Positions 32,181 to 44,956 are shown, counted from the first letter of the stretch. The stretch: 64,000 bases of DNA from Helicoverpa zea (GCF_022581195.2 NC_061462.1:806001-870000), one strand, 5' to 3'. The notes: generated from the sequence alone by a model not told the origin. Numbers and translations are program-made.

Positions 32181-34489
32181 TGCTTGATGATAAAATAAGT
32201 ATTTGGTATACTAGTGGTTTCTGGTGACTTTACTGGTTTTCTGGTGCCCGATTCTTATGAAAAAGAATCAATATTGCATACGGACGCTAACTTTCGACGT
32301 TTATTCTATGAGGCGAACGACGTTTATTCTAAACAATACCATCCGTAGGCAAGACTTTTTGTTTAGAGGAAGCGGACATACGTCTTCATGGACCCGGATA
32401 AGAGGTAGCGGATAACCGTCTCCAGGGGCCAACCTATATCCAAACCAATTTGATTTTTTATCGTTCAAACAAACAAACTTAATTTCGCTGAATATTGGCT
32501 AAGAATTATAACAGTATTAGTTTGCTTAATATGGGTTTGCGTTTACAAATATCGTTTGATTCAAGTATATGTTAACTAAATCTTACCATTAACTTTCCGT
32601 TTATGGTAAAAGACCTCCATTTTCTGTATAAAAGATTTCTTTTTTTATGAAACAAGGGGTGAACACACATGACAAATTAAATTGCAAGCCGTTATTTTTC
32701 TCTTTCCATCAATCTTTTATTCTCAGTACTTTCCCCGAACCCAGTAACAATACCCACCCTTATCCATGAAAGAACCTCTGCTAAATTTCAATTAGTGCGG
32801 ATTGAAAAACAAATAAAAAGGAATACGAGCCATCATCGGTTTCAAAGGCGGAAATTAAAAGGCTGGGAGGTAAACTTAGATATTTATTTCAGTGAAAATT
32901 AAACGGCGCTTAGAGTTCAAAAGAGATCCGGTAACAAATTCGTAATGTGGGCCAGAATTGAGAATCTTTATTTAATAGTGGTCGGATAACAGCTGTGGAT
33001 GATAAAGACTGATGCCTTGGCCTGAGTCGATCTCAAGGTAGACCGCGTTTGAATTTAAGCCTGATAAAAGTAGGCTCTTCAATCTTAGTTACCTGCCTAA
33101 GAGGTTTTCGGAATTTTGACCTGATTTTAAGTTCACTTTTCTGTAATACCAAATTATATGACTTTCAGTTGATTTTGGGTCCCATAAAGTCAAAATAAGT
33201 GAATAAGAATGTGATGTGAAACTTAGTCTGTCGGTTTATTTAAAACGCAGTTGATTGCATACTTTTTCAACATGACATAATTTAGCTGAAGTTTTGGGTG
33301 AACAGAGCGAAACAGGTCTTATACTTCTATAGGTCTTATATATAGGTCTTATACACTATGTGATTTGTGTTTTAAGTATTTTATTTTCTTTTAAATCATA
33401 ATATTCTATGTATGTCATTTCTTGTGCTTTTAAGCGGGAAGTGTAAAGACGCCAAAAAAGTAAAAAAAATGTGGGAGTGAAAATTAACAATCAAGCTCTG
33501 TAAGGCTCTTCAACACCAGATTGAGGTCTTAAAAAAGGCGAAAAAAAGTATTTCAGCAAAAAAAAATATAATGAAACATTTTATATTAGAAGGAGGCGGT
33601 ATTCGGCGTTTTTTGCAACAATTCCTTACACTGGCAATGGAGAAAATGTTCGTAATAAAAACATAATAAGCTTAGAAGGGTCGTGATACATGAGAAGACG
33701 CGGCGCGCATATTTCATATAGCAGGACCGATAAATAACTCTAGAACCAGACTTATTGAGAGACGGTATTTTAGACTGTTTGGAAATAACTTTATTATCTT
33801 GTTAACCGATATTTATATAGATGAAAAGTGTTATCTCGTATTTTCGAAGTGAGTTTTTTTACATCATGTCTATTTGTACGAGCCAAACGGTTTACCAAGT
33901 CACAAAAATGAACTAGGTATTCAAAATATGACAACGTGCTCATCAGTTGCATTATTATTTATCATCCTCCTGTCTTTATCCCCATTTTCATTTGGGGTCG
34001 GAGGGAAGAAAAAGGCATGCTGTTTATGTGACTCACGAATATTGATGACGAATGTACATTAGATTTAAAATATAGCTGATCTTCTATAAATCAAACTATG
34101 TACCATGTAGGTCGAAATGAACTCGGATTCAAACCTATTAGAATTTAGTTCGGGTTGATCAGTCGAGGGTAACCAGACGTAGGATTTTGCTTCGTTACGT
34201 TACGGAATGATTTCATCAAACTTGAGATGTTATCAATCACTTAAAACCTCTGAAGGAATGCCAGCTAAATATAAAGTTACAATACCTAAATATATTTGCA
34301 TAGGTATTATATTTTACTATGGTATATAATACAATTGAGCCTGACAAGTGTTACATTTCACGTTCGCCAAATTGCGTGTTAACCTTTTGTCTCAAGGTGA
34401 GATGATATGATATAGGATTTTGGTAACTGATCCGGATTTACTAGTGAACATATTATTTAGTACAATTTGTAATAGATACCTCACGTGGG
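32181..34489. other. Unassigned AT-rich DNA
   Basis: TATCCCCATTTTCATTTGGG with GTCGGAGG at 33975-34004 looks like a fragment of another dispersed repeat. No gene is supported. Confidence 0.4.
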
Positions 34490-34830
34490 CGGTAAGTATT
34501 GGGTAATCCGCACGTTAGGCAGCGAAGCAGATCTCACGTTGTATTAACTTCTATGAAATTCACTCAGACCTTTGTCATGAACACCGCCCGACCGCGCGGT
34601 TATGTGATTATAGTAGCCGAGAACGATAAATATAATAAATCAGGCATCGCTAAATCGCGATTGAACCGCGATATTTTTACTTTCTGTAAAAGGGTAAAGC
34701 AGTGCTCAGCGCGGATACAAAGCTGGTTGATATTACTGTCCGCGCAGAAGACCGTTATGAAATGCACTTTTCCGCCGCCGCCGTCCGCGGTAATGATGCT
34801 CGTTAAAGGTGCTGATCTATAAACATTTGA
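34490..34830. other. GC-richer, low-repeat island
   Basis: Includes CGCTAAATCGCGATTGAACC with GCGATAT, GACCGCGCGG and CCGCCGCCGCCGTCCGCGG. A 107-codon ORF crosses it but shows no domain. It is unlike the repeats in this window and is a candidate for conserved regulatory DNA. Confidence 0.25.
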
Positions 34831-36959
34831 TCATTCCCACGCAAAACAAATGGTTATTACTCAGCGTTATTCGCTTAACCCGAAATCTACTAGCTCAATT
34901 CAATATATAGAACAAAGTGTCTGTTGGCATTTAGATCTTATCTTGATGTTGAGATAAAAGGGTTAAATTACTCGGCCAAGTGGAACTTTTAAAGGATTCC
35001 TTATCAATTTCAATGTTTTTGGAATAAGATTGTAGGTAAATTCTACGGTTATTTGGCATATAAGTCCAAATTCTACCAAAATTGTTGGCTAACAAAAAAA
35101 TTTTACGCGTCGGCACGAGTCTGCTAGCATGTGTTCGCGCACAAAGGTTGTAGTTTCGCCGACATTTCAAAAATGTTCGCACGCAATATATACTGTTTGT
35201 TAGAACGAGCAGATCGTAAGATGCACTTGTGTGCGTCATAGTGCCGCAAACCGGTGGAAAAGCAAACATGCAATATCTCAGATTTACCAGGTTAGGAGGA
35301 AGGCTTTACATCAGAATATCAGAACAGATAATCCACTACATCTACATCCACTACAATATACAACCCTAAAGCCTATAAGCTTTATGTATTGCTTATTGCC
35401 ATTTGCTGCCATCTGCCTATGGCTGCTCTCAATCACATAGGTATGACCTACTAGGTCGGCTTCCAGTCTGATCCTTACCTTAGAAAAATCTTAGTTCATC
35501 AGAAATCAACTTCCAAGCTTATTATACGTCTAACTAATTTTAAGCGCTAATGTGGGTAACTTTACTAGTTGAAATGTTCGTATTTCATTTTGATAATTTT
35601 CATAGTTTTGTGTTTTCGAAACTGACCCGGGTAATATGCTGCCAAATATCCGAACTATAAAGACTATCCGTAGTTTGGATATAAGAAAATTAGGCATTTT
35701 AAGTGGACTGTACTTTTGGTTTGAAGGATGATGGATAGATGGTGAGATAAATCACTTTTTTCGATACAACTAAAATACCTTCAATAGGTTTTTATTACAT
35801 TCACCTACACATTATAAGATCGGTGTGCATTTAAATGATGTATGTTCCGTGTGTCTGCCGGAGATAAGCCGCTAATCCGGCCTGAGCGAAGAATTGCCGG
35901 GAAATGAGCGAAGCCGGGATAAACGACGATACACGGATATTGTTACTTTGTTTTTATTATCACAGAATATTGCAAAAGTATAGGAACCCGATTTTTACTT
36001 TCGTTTTATATGTTCTTGAAGTTTTTATGTTGCCATAAACTAAAATTTAAAGGTTACGCGGTGGTAAAAGATAGCTATAAAATCACGTCAGTTTTCCGAA
36101 AATATTTGGTACAAGGACTGTGAACATCCATATTTTATATAGTTAAGTAACATTTGGCGATTCAATCGAGAACACATATGAAGTTGTGAATCTCCTAAAA
36201 CCAATAATATTAAAAAAGCTGAGTTTGTCTGAAATAACTTATTTGAATGATTTCAGTATTAGATAATCAGACAACTTTTCACCCAGTTGCTTGGAGTAGT
36301 TTCCACGAAATGCGGTGAAACCTTATGATCATCTTAATGATATTGAAACCGTCCAAGAAACTGATATAACCCAGGTAAGTGGGATCAATTCCCTGGACGT
36401 CCTTGATGATGAAAAATAACCGTGTATGAAAATCAATATACCTAAGTATCTGTTATTACTTAGCAAACTCGATGCCATATTTACGCGTATTTTTCACCAG
36501 GCTGTTAACAGTTTCAGTATAATTACTTACTTTCAATCAGTTTTACATCAAATAACGTAAAATGTACATAGGTACATATTATATTTGTGGTGAATTCTCG
36601 TTAGCGAGATAGCTCGAAATATCGCTTTCAACTGGATCACTAACAAGATTGTTATTGTGCCTACCTCTAGTGTCTACTGTTTTTTATTTTATTTTAATGA
36701 TACGTAGGTAAATGATATCAGTTAGCTGTTTGATTAATTTTAAGATATATCTTTAAGGGTAACATTGCCACGTCTTTCAGAATAATCTTTATACTGGCTT
36801 CTGCCAGCAGTCCCGAATAAAAAGTAGTCTTCTTATAATACGCTGAATGAGATACTTATCACTGAAAAACATTTTCAAATCGCTCCAGTATATTCTAAGA
36901 GTCCAGTATCGTTAAACGTTTCATACTTTTCGTTTCTATCGCATAAACCTTTGGTTACA
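34831..36959. other. Unassigned, with a few GC-richer patches
   Basis: A GC-richer patch with GCCGGAGATAAGCCG lies at 35845-35935. A Helitron-like scrap (GGAGTAGTTTCCACGAAATG) lies at 36292. No gene is seen. Confidence 0.4.
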
Positions 36960-37215
36960 ATCCTAGAACCAACCTAATTACACCCGAAGCCGTATGGCCA
37001 TGGCCAAGGATTTGGTTGACCGATCGTCATGTTACGTCAGCCCGTCTCGAGACAGACATACAAACATACAGACACGCACGTTTGCACATAATTGGTTTAA
37101 CTCGCCACTTGACGCGTGACGTCAGCCACGTCAACAATTTTATTATTCATTGGGTAACGTGACGTCGAAGATTGTGTTTTGTTTTGTCATTCGAGTTTAT
37201 TGTTCTTGCGCGCGA
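36960..37215. promoter_or_regulatory. Candidate regulatory island with clustered ACGTCA (CRE-like) words
   Basis: GTTACGTCAG (37031), CGTGACGTCAGCCACGTCAA (37116-37135) and CGTGACGTCGAAG (37158) put several CRE-like (T)GACGTCA words within about 140 bp of otherwise AT-rich DNA. A TGGCCATGGCCA palindrome is at 36994. No transcript or promoter element is visible nearby, so a regulatory role is a hypothesis from motif clustering only. Confidence 0.25.
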
Positions 37216-37257
37216 AGATGTTCCGAGGAAATTGTTTGTCATGACATAGGGGAGAAA

Positions 37258-37292
37258 GATATGATAAAGATAAAGATAAAGATAAATTTATT
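37258..37292 (+). repeat. GATAAA simple repeat
   Basis: Four to five tandem GATAAA hexamers. Confidence 0.85.
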
Positions 37293-38735
37293 TGTCTTAA
37301 ATTTTGTGTTTTAAATTTATGTTAGGTATATAAGATTTTTTTTGTGAGTTTTGTATATTTCTGCGTTTCTGTTGTAGGTATTATGTGGGACTTAAAAACA
37401 ACCTATTATGGTAGTTTACTGCAGAGTAAATTCTTTTTGTTTTCCATAAATTGGTTGAACAGCGATACTATTGGGACGAATTTATAAATAAATTTTGTTT
37501 ACCCCATTTTAATTTCACTGGTAACTCACACAAAGAATGTCGCATCGCTTTGAAAACCTTACCTCTCGTTATGATCAATTAATATTTCATTGTAAATTAA
37601 ATTGTGATTTAAGATTTTACATCGAACAGTTTGAGCCGAGAACTTTCTGGAAACTTTGGTCATTAGACCTCTTTAGTATAATCGGTCGAGGTGGAATAGT
37701 GAGCGGGAAGCGGTGAGAGAACTTTCGGAATTCACTCAGTAAGTTGGTTTGTAAAAAATGTATGCGGATTATCTTTCTTAACTCCTGAAGTATATAGGTA
37801 ATCAAATAGATTTTCTAAAAATTGAAAATTTGATATACTAGATTCCCTTACGAATTTTGCTTTCCGAGTCGAGCCAACGCAGAAAATGGTGTACCAAAAC
37901 CCATTTTCTTGGCAAACAGAATCTACGAAAAACTGCGAAATGACTTCAAGAACTTTAATTCGAAAAGAAGTCTGTTAAAAAAGAAGTACTTACTAAGAAC
38001 TTATTATTCTTTTTGGTATTTACTGACAAAAGGTTCCAAAAATAATCGCGGTTTTTGGGATACTGAAATCAGGACAAATTACAAACTAAATAGTCTCTTA
38101 TGAAATAATGAAACCGTGAACTCTAACCAGAAAGTGTCAGTTTGACCCTTGCATCGCTGAAGCATAAAAAGCTAACAAAAGGAATAGAATATTCAATGGA
38201 ATACCAACGTTACATACACAGCGGTATTCATATCAGACCCTGCATAATTTGGAAAAGATAATACAACACAATTTTAACAATAACATCTCGTAACGCCTGT
38301 TATCCCCAAAGTGATTGACAGAGGTGCACTTATAAATATGTACGTATTTACACTAGCCAATTTTTCGCTCGGTTTAACCGCGCATCAACGCTAGATTCTC
38401 TCGGACGGTATTGATGAGCTACAACAAACAATTGACAACTACTGGTCAAAAATTATGATACTTGTAACCGCGAGATAGGTTCGAGCGAAGACGCGCGACA
38501 AAGCCCTAGTCTAAAATCGCTGTAAAATGTTTTTAATTCATTATTCCATCTGTGTTCAAACCCCTATTTCAACCTATCGAAAATTCTAGAACGTATCAAT
38601 AGCAAAAATCAAGTTTACAAATAAATCCCTGAACTTTGAAACATACGGGCGCCACCAGCCGTAAATCCTAGTCTAACATATGACCTATTATGTTCTAAAC
38701 GACGTATTTAACCTTCGAACAGTGCCACAGCCTGG
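37293..38735. other. Unassigned AT-rich DNA
   Basis: No gene or recognisable repeat. Confidence 0.45.
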
Positions 38736-38740
38736 TACTA

Positions 38741-38772
38741 ACTACACACACACACACACAGACAGACACACA
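38741..38772 (+). repeat. CA/CAGA microsatellite
   Basis: ACACACACACACACACAGAC followed by AGACACACA. Confidence 0.85.
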
Positions 38773-38889
38773 ACCCGACTGCGGTTGTGCTAGGTACTAA
38801 CTTAACCAAAGATTGAAAGTCGGCGATTGAAACGGCTTTATTTGGTTTAAATGGTGTCGCTTTTCAAGGTCTTTCAAATAGTGTGTAGT

Positions 38890-39140
38890 TAGGGCTGCCA
38901 TCTCGAATTTCGCCAAACCCGGACAAACATTAAAAAAACCCGGACATTTGGCGTAAATCGCATTTTTTCCCCGAACGAGTACGATTTTTTTAAACAAAAT
39001 AATACTTAATTTGTAATCCATTTACTATTAACATATACTTAAATTCAATGAGGTGCTTCCTTACATAAAAAGTGTCCGGGTTTTCCCCGGACACTTCTTA
39101 AAACCCCGCCCGGACGGCCCCCGGACGGATGGCAGCCCTA
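38890..39140. mobile_element. Non-autonomous hAT-type MITE, copy 2 (251 bp)
   Basis: Same ends as copy 1 (TAGGGCTGCCATC / GATGGCAGCCCTA) and its own perfect 8-bp duplication TGTGTAGT (38882-38889 and 39141-39148). It is 41 bp shorter than copy 1, mainly because the segment between two GGACGG words near the right end is missing. The internal hairpin AAGTGTCCGGG/CCCGGACACTT is retained. Confidence 0.92.
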
Positions 39141-39148
39141 TGTGTAGT

Positions 39149-40060
39149 CATCGTGACTAGAATAAATGTGGAGTGTGTGTAATAAGTTTTCTTGTTACAC
39201 TTAAAACATAATAAGCGTAAGTGACCAAGAAGAAGATCAAGGAAACGCCGGATAGGTAGAAGACTTCTATAGGTTTCTCGCATACTGTCTACAAAAAGCC
39301 ACCGGTAGAGATATACGGAAGGCCTTTGCCCCGCAGTGGAATAGACTGTGACTTTTATACTTATTATAGTCATTAGTACAGAGATTTGAGCTCATGGAAT
39401 CCTCGATTGGTAAAATACTTTAAGTTCACTATATTCCTAGATGCCTCATAATGAATTTGTAGGTGAAATAAATGACAACAAATCCATCATGCTTTGTACA
39501 GCGGTGTGGAATGTTTCTGTCCATTGGCATTGTTCGTCGTTAATCGCCAATTATGACACCTAATCCTAATCCCATTATTTTAGTCTCGAGTTTCAACGAC
39601 TTTGGAATCAAATAACGCCTCCAGCTAATACATTAATTAAATATTGGCATTAAAATTTTAATTAAACAACTAACTTTTGTTCAAATGAAATTCTTTTACT
39701 TAAAAAAACTTTTAAACTAAGTTAGAATTCGTTTGTCTCCATTTTAAGGTTATTTTATAGTTAAAACTAGAATAATAAAACCTAATTTATCTTAATTAAT
39801 TCTTTGTTAAATTTTTTTCTAATTTATTTTCCACCTCCATTAATAGATATGTTTTTATCCAAATTCGGTAGCGTAAACCCAAAATAGTTTCTAAGATTTA
39901 ATATACTCTATAGATTTCTCTCTAGTTTTTTTTCCACAAACAATCATTATGTACCAACAGGGAATTAAAAACTTTAGGATTCAAACACGAACCATTGTAA
40001 GATACTCGTCCAGTAATCCTATCTTAAAATTATTATTACCCAAACTTAACATAGGGCTTA
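39149..40060. other. Unassigned AT-rich DNA
   Basis: No feature seen. Confidence 0.45.
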
Positions 40061-40200
40061 TCTTCTAACGATCTATGATAAGGGTTAAGAGACTTGAAAC
40101 CCAATTACCGTTAGTTCGATTCCCGGGTGAGTCTGTACGTCTCCGAGACGCAAGTACTTATACAATTTAGATTTAAACCTAACGGAGCAAGGGTCCCCTA
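40061..40200 (+). repeat. Possible degenerate tRNA-like SINE
   Basis: AGTTCGATTCCCGGG at 40115 is a near-perfect pol III B box, and ACTTGAAACCCAATTACCG precedes it. A convincing A box is not found upstream, so the call is weak. Confidence 0.3.
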
Positions 40201-41057
40201 GCGATCGCTATCTGATTAGATAATTTCTGATTACTTAGAACCCCAAAGGTATTGATGGATCTTATTATAAGTTTCGTCATACATATGTTTATTCCAAGCA
40301 ACTAAATTGTGTCACCTACAGTTTCTAATTTGTTTTTATCCCAAACTCACTCACAAACGTGATAATTTTGTGCCTTATTCATCGAAAAATCATACAATAT
40401 TTCTCTTTATACGAGACTCAGGTGTAGAGTAGGTTAATAATAAGAGTCCTTTTTGATCGGCCCATACATAACATATTTGTAGAGGTAAGATTTTACGGTT
40501 CTGAATAAAAAAATTGCTGCCACGTGCTGATAAATGTATAGTAGATACACTTTACCAATAACTCTAACAAGCAATAAAGCTAACTACCTGCCAATTGAAA
40601 TGCAGCAACAAAATTGGTCAAAGCTAATCGGCTTATATCGTAATTTCGCGACATGCACTCAGCTTAAACCAATCCTATTTCGACCATGTCTCGATCCATA
40701 CAATAGCCAACTAAATCGATTGTCCTTCGAACAAAATTACCTAATTCGCAAATTGGTCGCAAACATAAGATTAACTTATCAAAATTATAAATTAAAATGA
40801 TTTAACATCAAAGATAAAGCTAAGGAAACGTGTTAAGCCTGCATTAGCGTGACACGTAACGTGTAACTCGTTATTCGTAACCGTGACTCGGTATAATCGT
40901 TACGAGTACGTGCCGAGACATAATCGAATCACTTCTAACGTACTTATAACTGTCGTCTCGATCTCGTTGAGTTCGTTCGTTTTGATGCGTATTTTCATTG
41001 TATTTTAATCAGTTTTTGAAATGTGGATCATTATGTTAACGGGACTTCGATTTGTCT
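40201..41057. other. Unassigned; palindrome-rich patch at 40840-40990
   Basis: ACACGTAACGTGT (about 40854) and repeated CGTTACGAGTACGTG, GTAACCGTGACTCGG words make a short ACGT-rich patch. An 88-codon ORF at 40534-40800 has no recognisable domain. Confidence 0.35.
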
Positions 41058-41115
41058 TTTTAGGGTTCCGTACCTCGAAAGGAAAAAACGGAACCCTTAT
41101 AGGATCACTTTGTTG

Positions 41116-41118
41116 TCC

Positions 41119-41177
<59 letters not shown>
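41116..41177 (+). repeat. (GTCT)n microsatellite
   Basis: About 15 tandem tetramers, the first one GTCC. Open reading frames across it (SVCLSVCLSVCL) are artefacts of the repeat. Confidence 0.97.
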
Positions 41178-41950
41178 AAGACCCTTTATCTCAAGAACGC
41201 GTGGACGTATCAAGATGAAATTCACATGAAATGCTCAGGTCTGTTGTCCCTTTAAGCTGTGAAAATATCAAACTTCTAAGCCAAGCCAATCAAAAGATAC
41301 AGCCGATTATGTCGATATTTTCAACAAATTTTCGACACTCGCAAAGGAATCAAAACCTACAGGATACTTCCCGTAAACTCAGAGTCTTGAAATTTGGCAT
41401 GAAGCATTGTCATATAATGCAAATATAGGAAAAATTACGAAAATCTCATTTTTTTAGTTATGTAATATAATAAAAATATTTTAATAAAATGAAACTTACT
41501 ACCTTATTTCTCACGAACGAATAAAGGTATCAAATTGAAATTTATACCAAATACCTAGGTCTATTGTCCCTTTAGGCAGTGAAAAAATCAAACTTCTAAG
41601 TTAACGCGATCAAAAGATACAGCAGTTATACCGACACCTTAGACGAATTTCCGTCACACGCTAGGGAATCAAAACCTACAAGGTACTTCCCGTGAACTCA
41701 GAATCTTGAAATTCGGCACGAAGCAACTTTATATAGTACAGATAAAGGAAAAATTGCGAAAATGATAAATTTGAAGTTACATAAAATATTAAAATATTAT
41801 TTTGCGCTTACATGACATAAAATATTTTTTTAATAATTATAAACTTACTACCTACCCTTTTTCACATGAACGCGTAGAGATATTAAAGTTGAAATTCATA
41901 TCAAACACTTCCTAAATATAATTGCCTCTAAACTGTGAAAAATTTTAAAT
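41178..41950 (+). repeat. Three diverged tandem units of about 320-360 bp
   Basis: Corresponding points are CTGTTGTCCCTTTAAGCTGT at 41241, CTATTGTCCCTTTAGGCAGT at 41561, and AATTGCCTCTAAACTGTG near 41920. The first two units also share AATCAAAACCTACA, TACTTCCCGT and TCTTGAAATT in order. The third unit is truncated. Confidence 0.75.
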
Positions 41951-42119
41951 CATTCAAAGGCCATTGGGCACCTTAGTATGGAAACCATACCCACGGCGGA
42001 TACGAACGAAATATAGCACAGTATAATGATAAAGGCTTTGATTTACTATGGCATTAGTCGCATCAATGTGAACCATGGGAATCTAGAGAAAATCAGGTGT
42101 AAACATCAAATATTTTCCT

Positions 42120-42690
42120 CATTAATAATGGGGAATTTAAACGATCAAGTTTGACGGATTTGAGAAATCATTTCTTTGTAGTGAAAGAGTATACTCTTCG
42201 TTTATTTGCATTGTCATCAGGTCAGGATCTGAGGATGGAAATCCTGAGAAATCGAGGGCAACTATCAGAAATTGTAGGCATGCATAGGATTACAACTTGA
42301 TTCTCAGATGTATGTCTGATACTATCAAACAGTGAAGGTTTAGAGCTTTCCTGATGATGGAGACGTGAGAAAGTCGAGAGAACTCCTCAACGGTATGTTT
42401 TAGTTACGTCGTGTTTGGGCTTATATTATTCGTATTGACGAGAACTTTTCACAAAAGTTAAAAATAAAAACAACTTCTAAAAACAACAAGAAAACTGTTT
42501 ATATGCGTCGGTGATCTCGGTGATTAAATAAATATAGATGCATCCTCTAGCTAGACACCGACTTCTAGACCGATGCACCTAACATCTTTTTAATTTCTTT
42601 CTTGCTTTTGTTTTCTTGTTGCTTTTTTATATGTTTGAAGTTGGATTTGTTTGTAAAATGCTACAAAATAAAATAAAGCCGACTTTATAA
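42120..42690 (-). repeat. CCGACTTC-family repeat, inverted copy
   Basis: On the minus strand it carries ATAATATAAGCCCAAACACG, CTCTCGACTTTCTCACGTCT, AAACCTTCACTGTTTGATAG and GTTGCCCTCGATTTCTCAGG, in the same order as 1740-1950. Confidence 0.7.
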
Positions 42691-43019
42691 AACAAAGAAA
42701 GGGACAGAATTACACTTTTGTCAAGGCTCTAGAAACGTAAAGCCAGCAAGCAGCCCCGAATCCTACTCTCTAGCAGTCGTTGTTACAATTCGACAGTTAC
42801 AAGTCGTCAGGCAGTTTCGAACAAAACCTGAAACTGGGGCTCATTAGGTGATTAATCCCTCAAAAATAAAAGATTCCATTAGTAGTGAATTCTCATCACC
42901 TACAATAAAATAAGCTCCAACACAAGGTTACGTTATAAATTGTAAAGGAGTTCCCATAACTATATCTGATCTTTGCTATCGATCCCACAATGGCAGTCAA
43001 ACCTATCTATGTGGAAAGT

Positions 43020-43290
43020 CTTCGCCAATACCTACGAATAAAATAAGCCAAAACACGTGGTAGTTGCAACATACCGTTCAGGAGTTCCCTCGACTCTCTG
43101 TAGTCTCCATAATCAAATCAGCTCCAAACCTTCACTGTTTACCAGTACCCTCAAAAATACACTCACATGTCTGGTTTTGACTCGATGCGTGCCTACAATA
43201 TTCAAGAGTTGCCCTCGATTTCTCAGGGTTTCCAGATCCTCATCAGATCCTGGTCATCCGATTTGGCATCTTCCTTCTTTATGAAAAGTC
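43020..43290 (+). repeat. CCGACTTC-family repeat, direct copy
   Basis: Contains AATAAAATAAGCCAAAACAC, GAGTTCCCTCGACTCTCTGT, CAGCTCCAAACCTTCACTGT and GAGTTGCCCTCGATTTCTCA in the family order. Together with 42120-42690 it forms a large inverted arrangement. Confidence 0.7.
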
Positions 43291-43790
43291 TTTAACAATA
43301 AAAACTAGCATTGCAACCTGTACAATCCTCTGAAACTGCCTGTCTTTTATATTTTTCAAACGATCCTGGACATTCGTCTCCATGGAATTTTAATAAAATA
43401 TTTATATTCAAAGAAACGTCATACCATTCTCCACGATTTAAAACTACTTTGATTCATGTCCGCCACTTTTTACAAAGCGGGTCAGATATGCCCAATAACC
43501 TTTAAGACATAATAAGTTATTTTCAATCAGATTTCTGAATGATGACTATAAAATGTTGAATATTGTTGTATATGTTGTATAACTTTAATGAAATAACTTT
43601 TACAAGGTACTGGCCTACTATTTTAGTTATATTATAAAATAAAAAATATTAACTATTTTGACTCTCACGAAATTACCATAACTATGATTGTTCTAAATTG
43701 AACGGTTGGCGCGAGACTCACTTTTTAGCTATACAGGATTTGTACGGAACCCTCGGTGCGCGAGTCCGACTCGCACTTGGCCGGTTTATT

Positions 43791-44956
43791 TTTTATTTTC
43801 TGTTTTCTTTTCTTTCTGTACTGTAGATGTTTTCTTTTTCGGGTTATTAATTTGGGATCGAGTTCGAGTCGTAAAATATAAACAATTCAATTTATACGTT
43901 ATTTTTGAAGTTGATTTTGGTTATTATATTTTATGCCTTTATTTCATTATATTGGCAAAAATATATAATTTTTAAAAATGATAATCTTGCTTTACTACCT
44001 ACGAATTTCTCAAATAAGAGCACGACATTAACTCAAAGAATATTAATTGGATCGCCTTAAGAGGTACTTCTTTGACCTTTTAAATACGAAGTTAATTCAT
44101 AGAGACGTTTACAAAAGCTTGTTATTACGAGTTAGGAGCTCACTTATATTGTAAACTTGTCTTTATCGGATTTCAAACGGTTGGAGGCTGGGTGGCCAGG
44201 GATCGTGTTGGCAAAATCCTGTTGGAACGAAAGTTTATCAAACTAGATTTAGCGATAAGCTATTTTTCGAAGGACTGGTGGTGGTACCTTCTGTTGCTGT
44301 CCGCATTATAGTTTGTTAATCTATGTATAAGACTTTAATTTAATAGACGCATAAGTTTTCTCGTAAAAACTTTAGTAGGAAGTTACAGATAAGACAATAT
44401 TATACATGTAGTACTAATAGAAAGACTTGCTTAAGTAATAATGAGTAGATGGACTCGTAACATTTGAAAAAGCTGGGTATGGAAAAGATGGAAAAAAAAT
44501 CAACCTCATATTCCAATCTTAAATATTGAGGCATTTGTGCAATGTTTGCATTTTACGCGTACCGTAAAGAAAATCTAATCCTATCTTACGATTAAATACG
44601 TAAACAGTAAATATCGCAAAAGGTAGATCAAGTCATCAGGTGCCAGAAGGAAATCGATTTAGGAAAATCGTATCGAGTTCCGAGGACGAAGTCGTTTGCA
44701 TCGATAAAACAGCTTCGCTCTCGCTTAAATCAATTTATTCACATGTATGCAATATTGCCACTATATTGGCTGTGTTACTATGCAGCGTTTGATTGCATAG
44801 AGGAACTCACTCAGCCATTCTACACGGCTTGTATGCACCAATGCACTTGTGAAAACCTACTGGGATTCCAAAAAATATTTTCATGGAATAAAAGTTTTTT
44901 GTACTATCAACGAATAGATAAAAATACTTTGAAAATATGCACGTCAATATTTTTGA
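43791..44956. other. Unassigned AT-rich DNA
   Basis: No gene is supported. Confidence 0.45.

Larger units (their letters stand above)
41058..43790 (+). mobile_element. AGGGTTCCGTACCTC / (GTCT)n composite repeat, 2.7 kb
   Basis: It opens at TAGGGTTCCGTACCTCGAAA with an immediate inverted GGAACCCT, followed by a GTCT microsatellite (41116-41177). It closes at ACGGAACCCTCGGTGCGCGA with a CGAGTCCGACTCG hairpin and ACTTGGCCGGTT. These two ends are a pair I recognise from dispersed moth repeats. The interior has three diverged tandem units (about 320-360 bp) and two inverted copies of the CCGACTTC repeat seen at 1378-2128. Helitron or Helentron affinity is possible but unproven. Confidence 0.65.

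Noticed and set aside
34499..35269. ORFs of 107 (+) and 112 (-) codons
   Set aside because: Lack recognisable domains; composition and context fit chance ORFs.
41021..41229. Cys/Val/Leu repeat proteins (SVCLSVCLSVCL)
   Set aside because: Direct translation of the (GTCT)n microsatellite.
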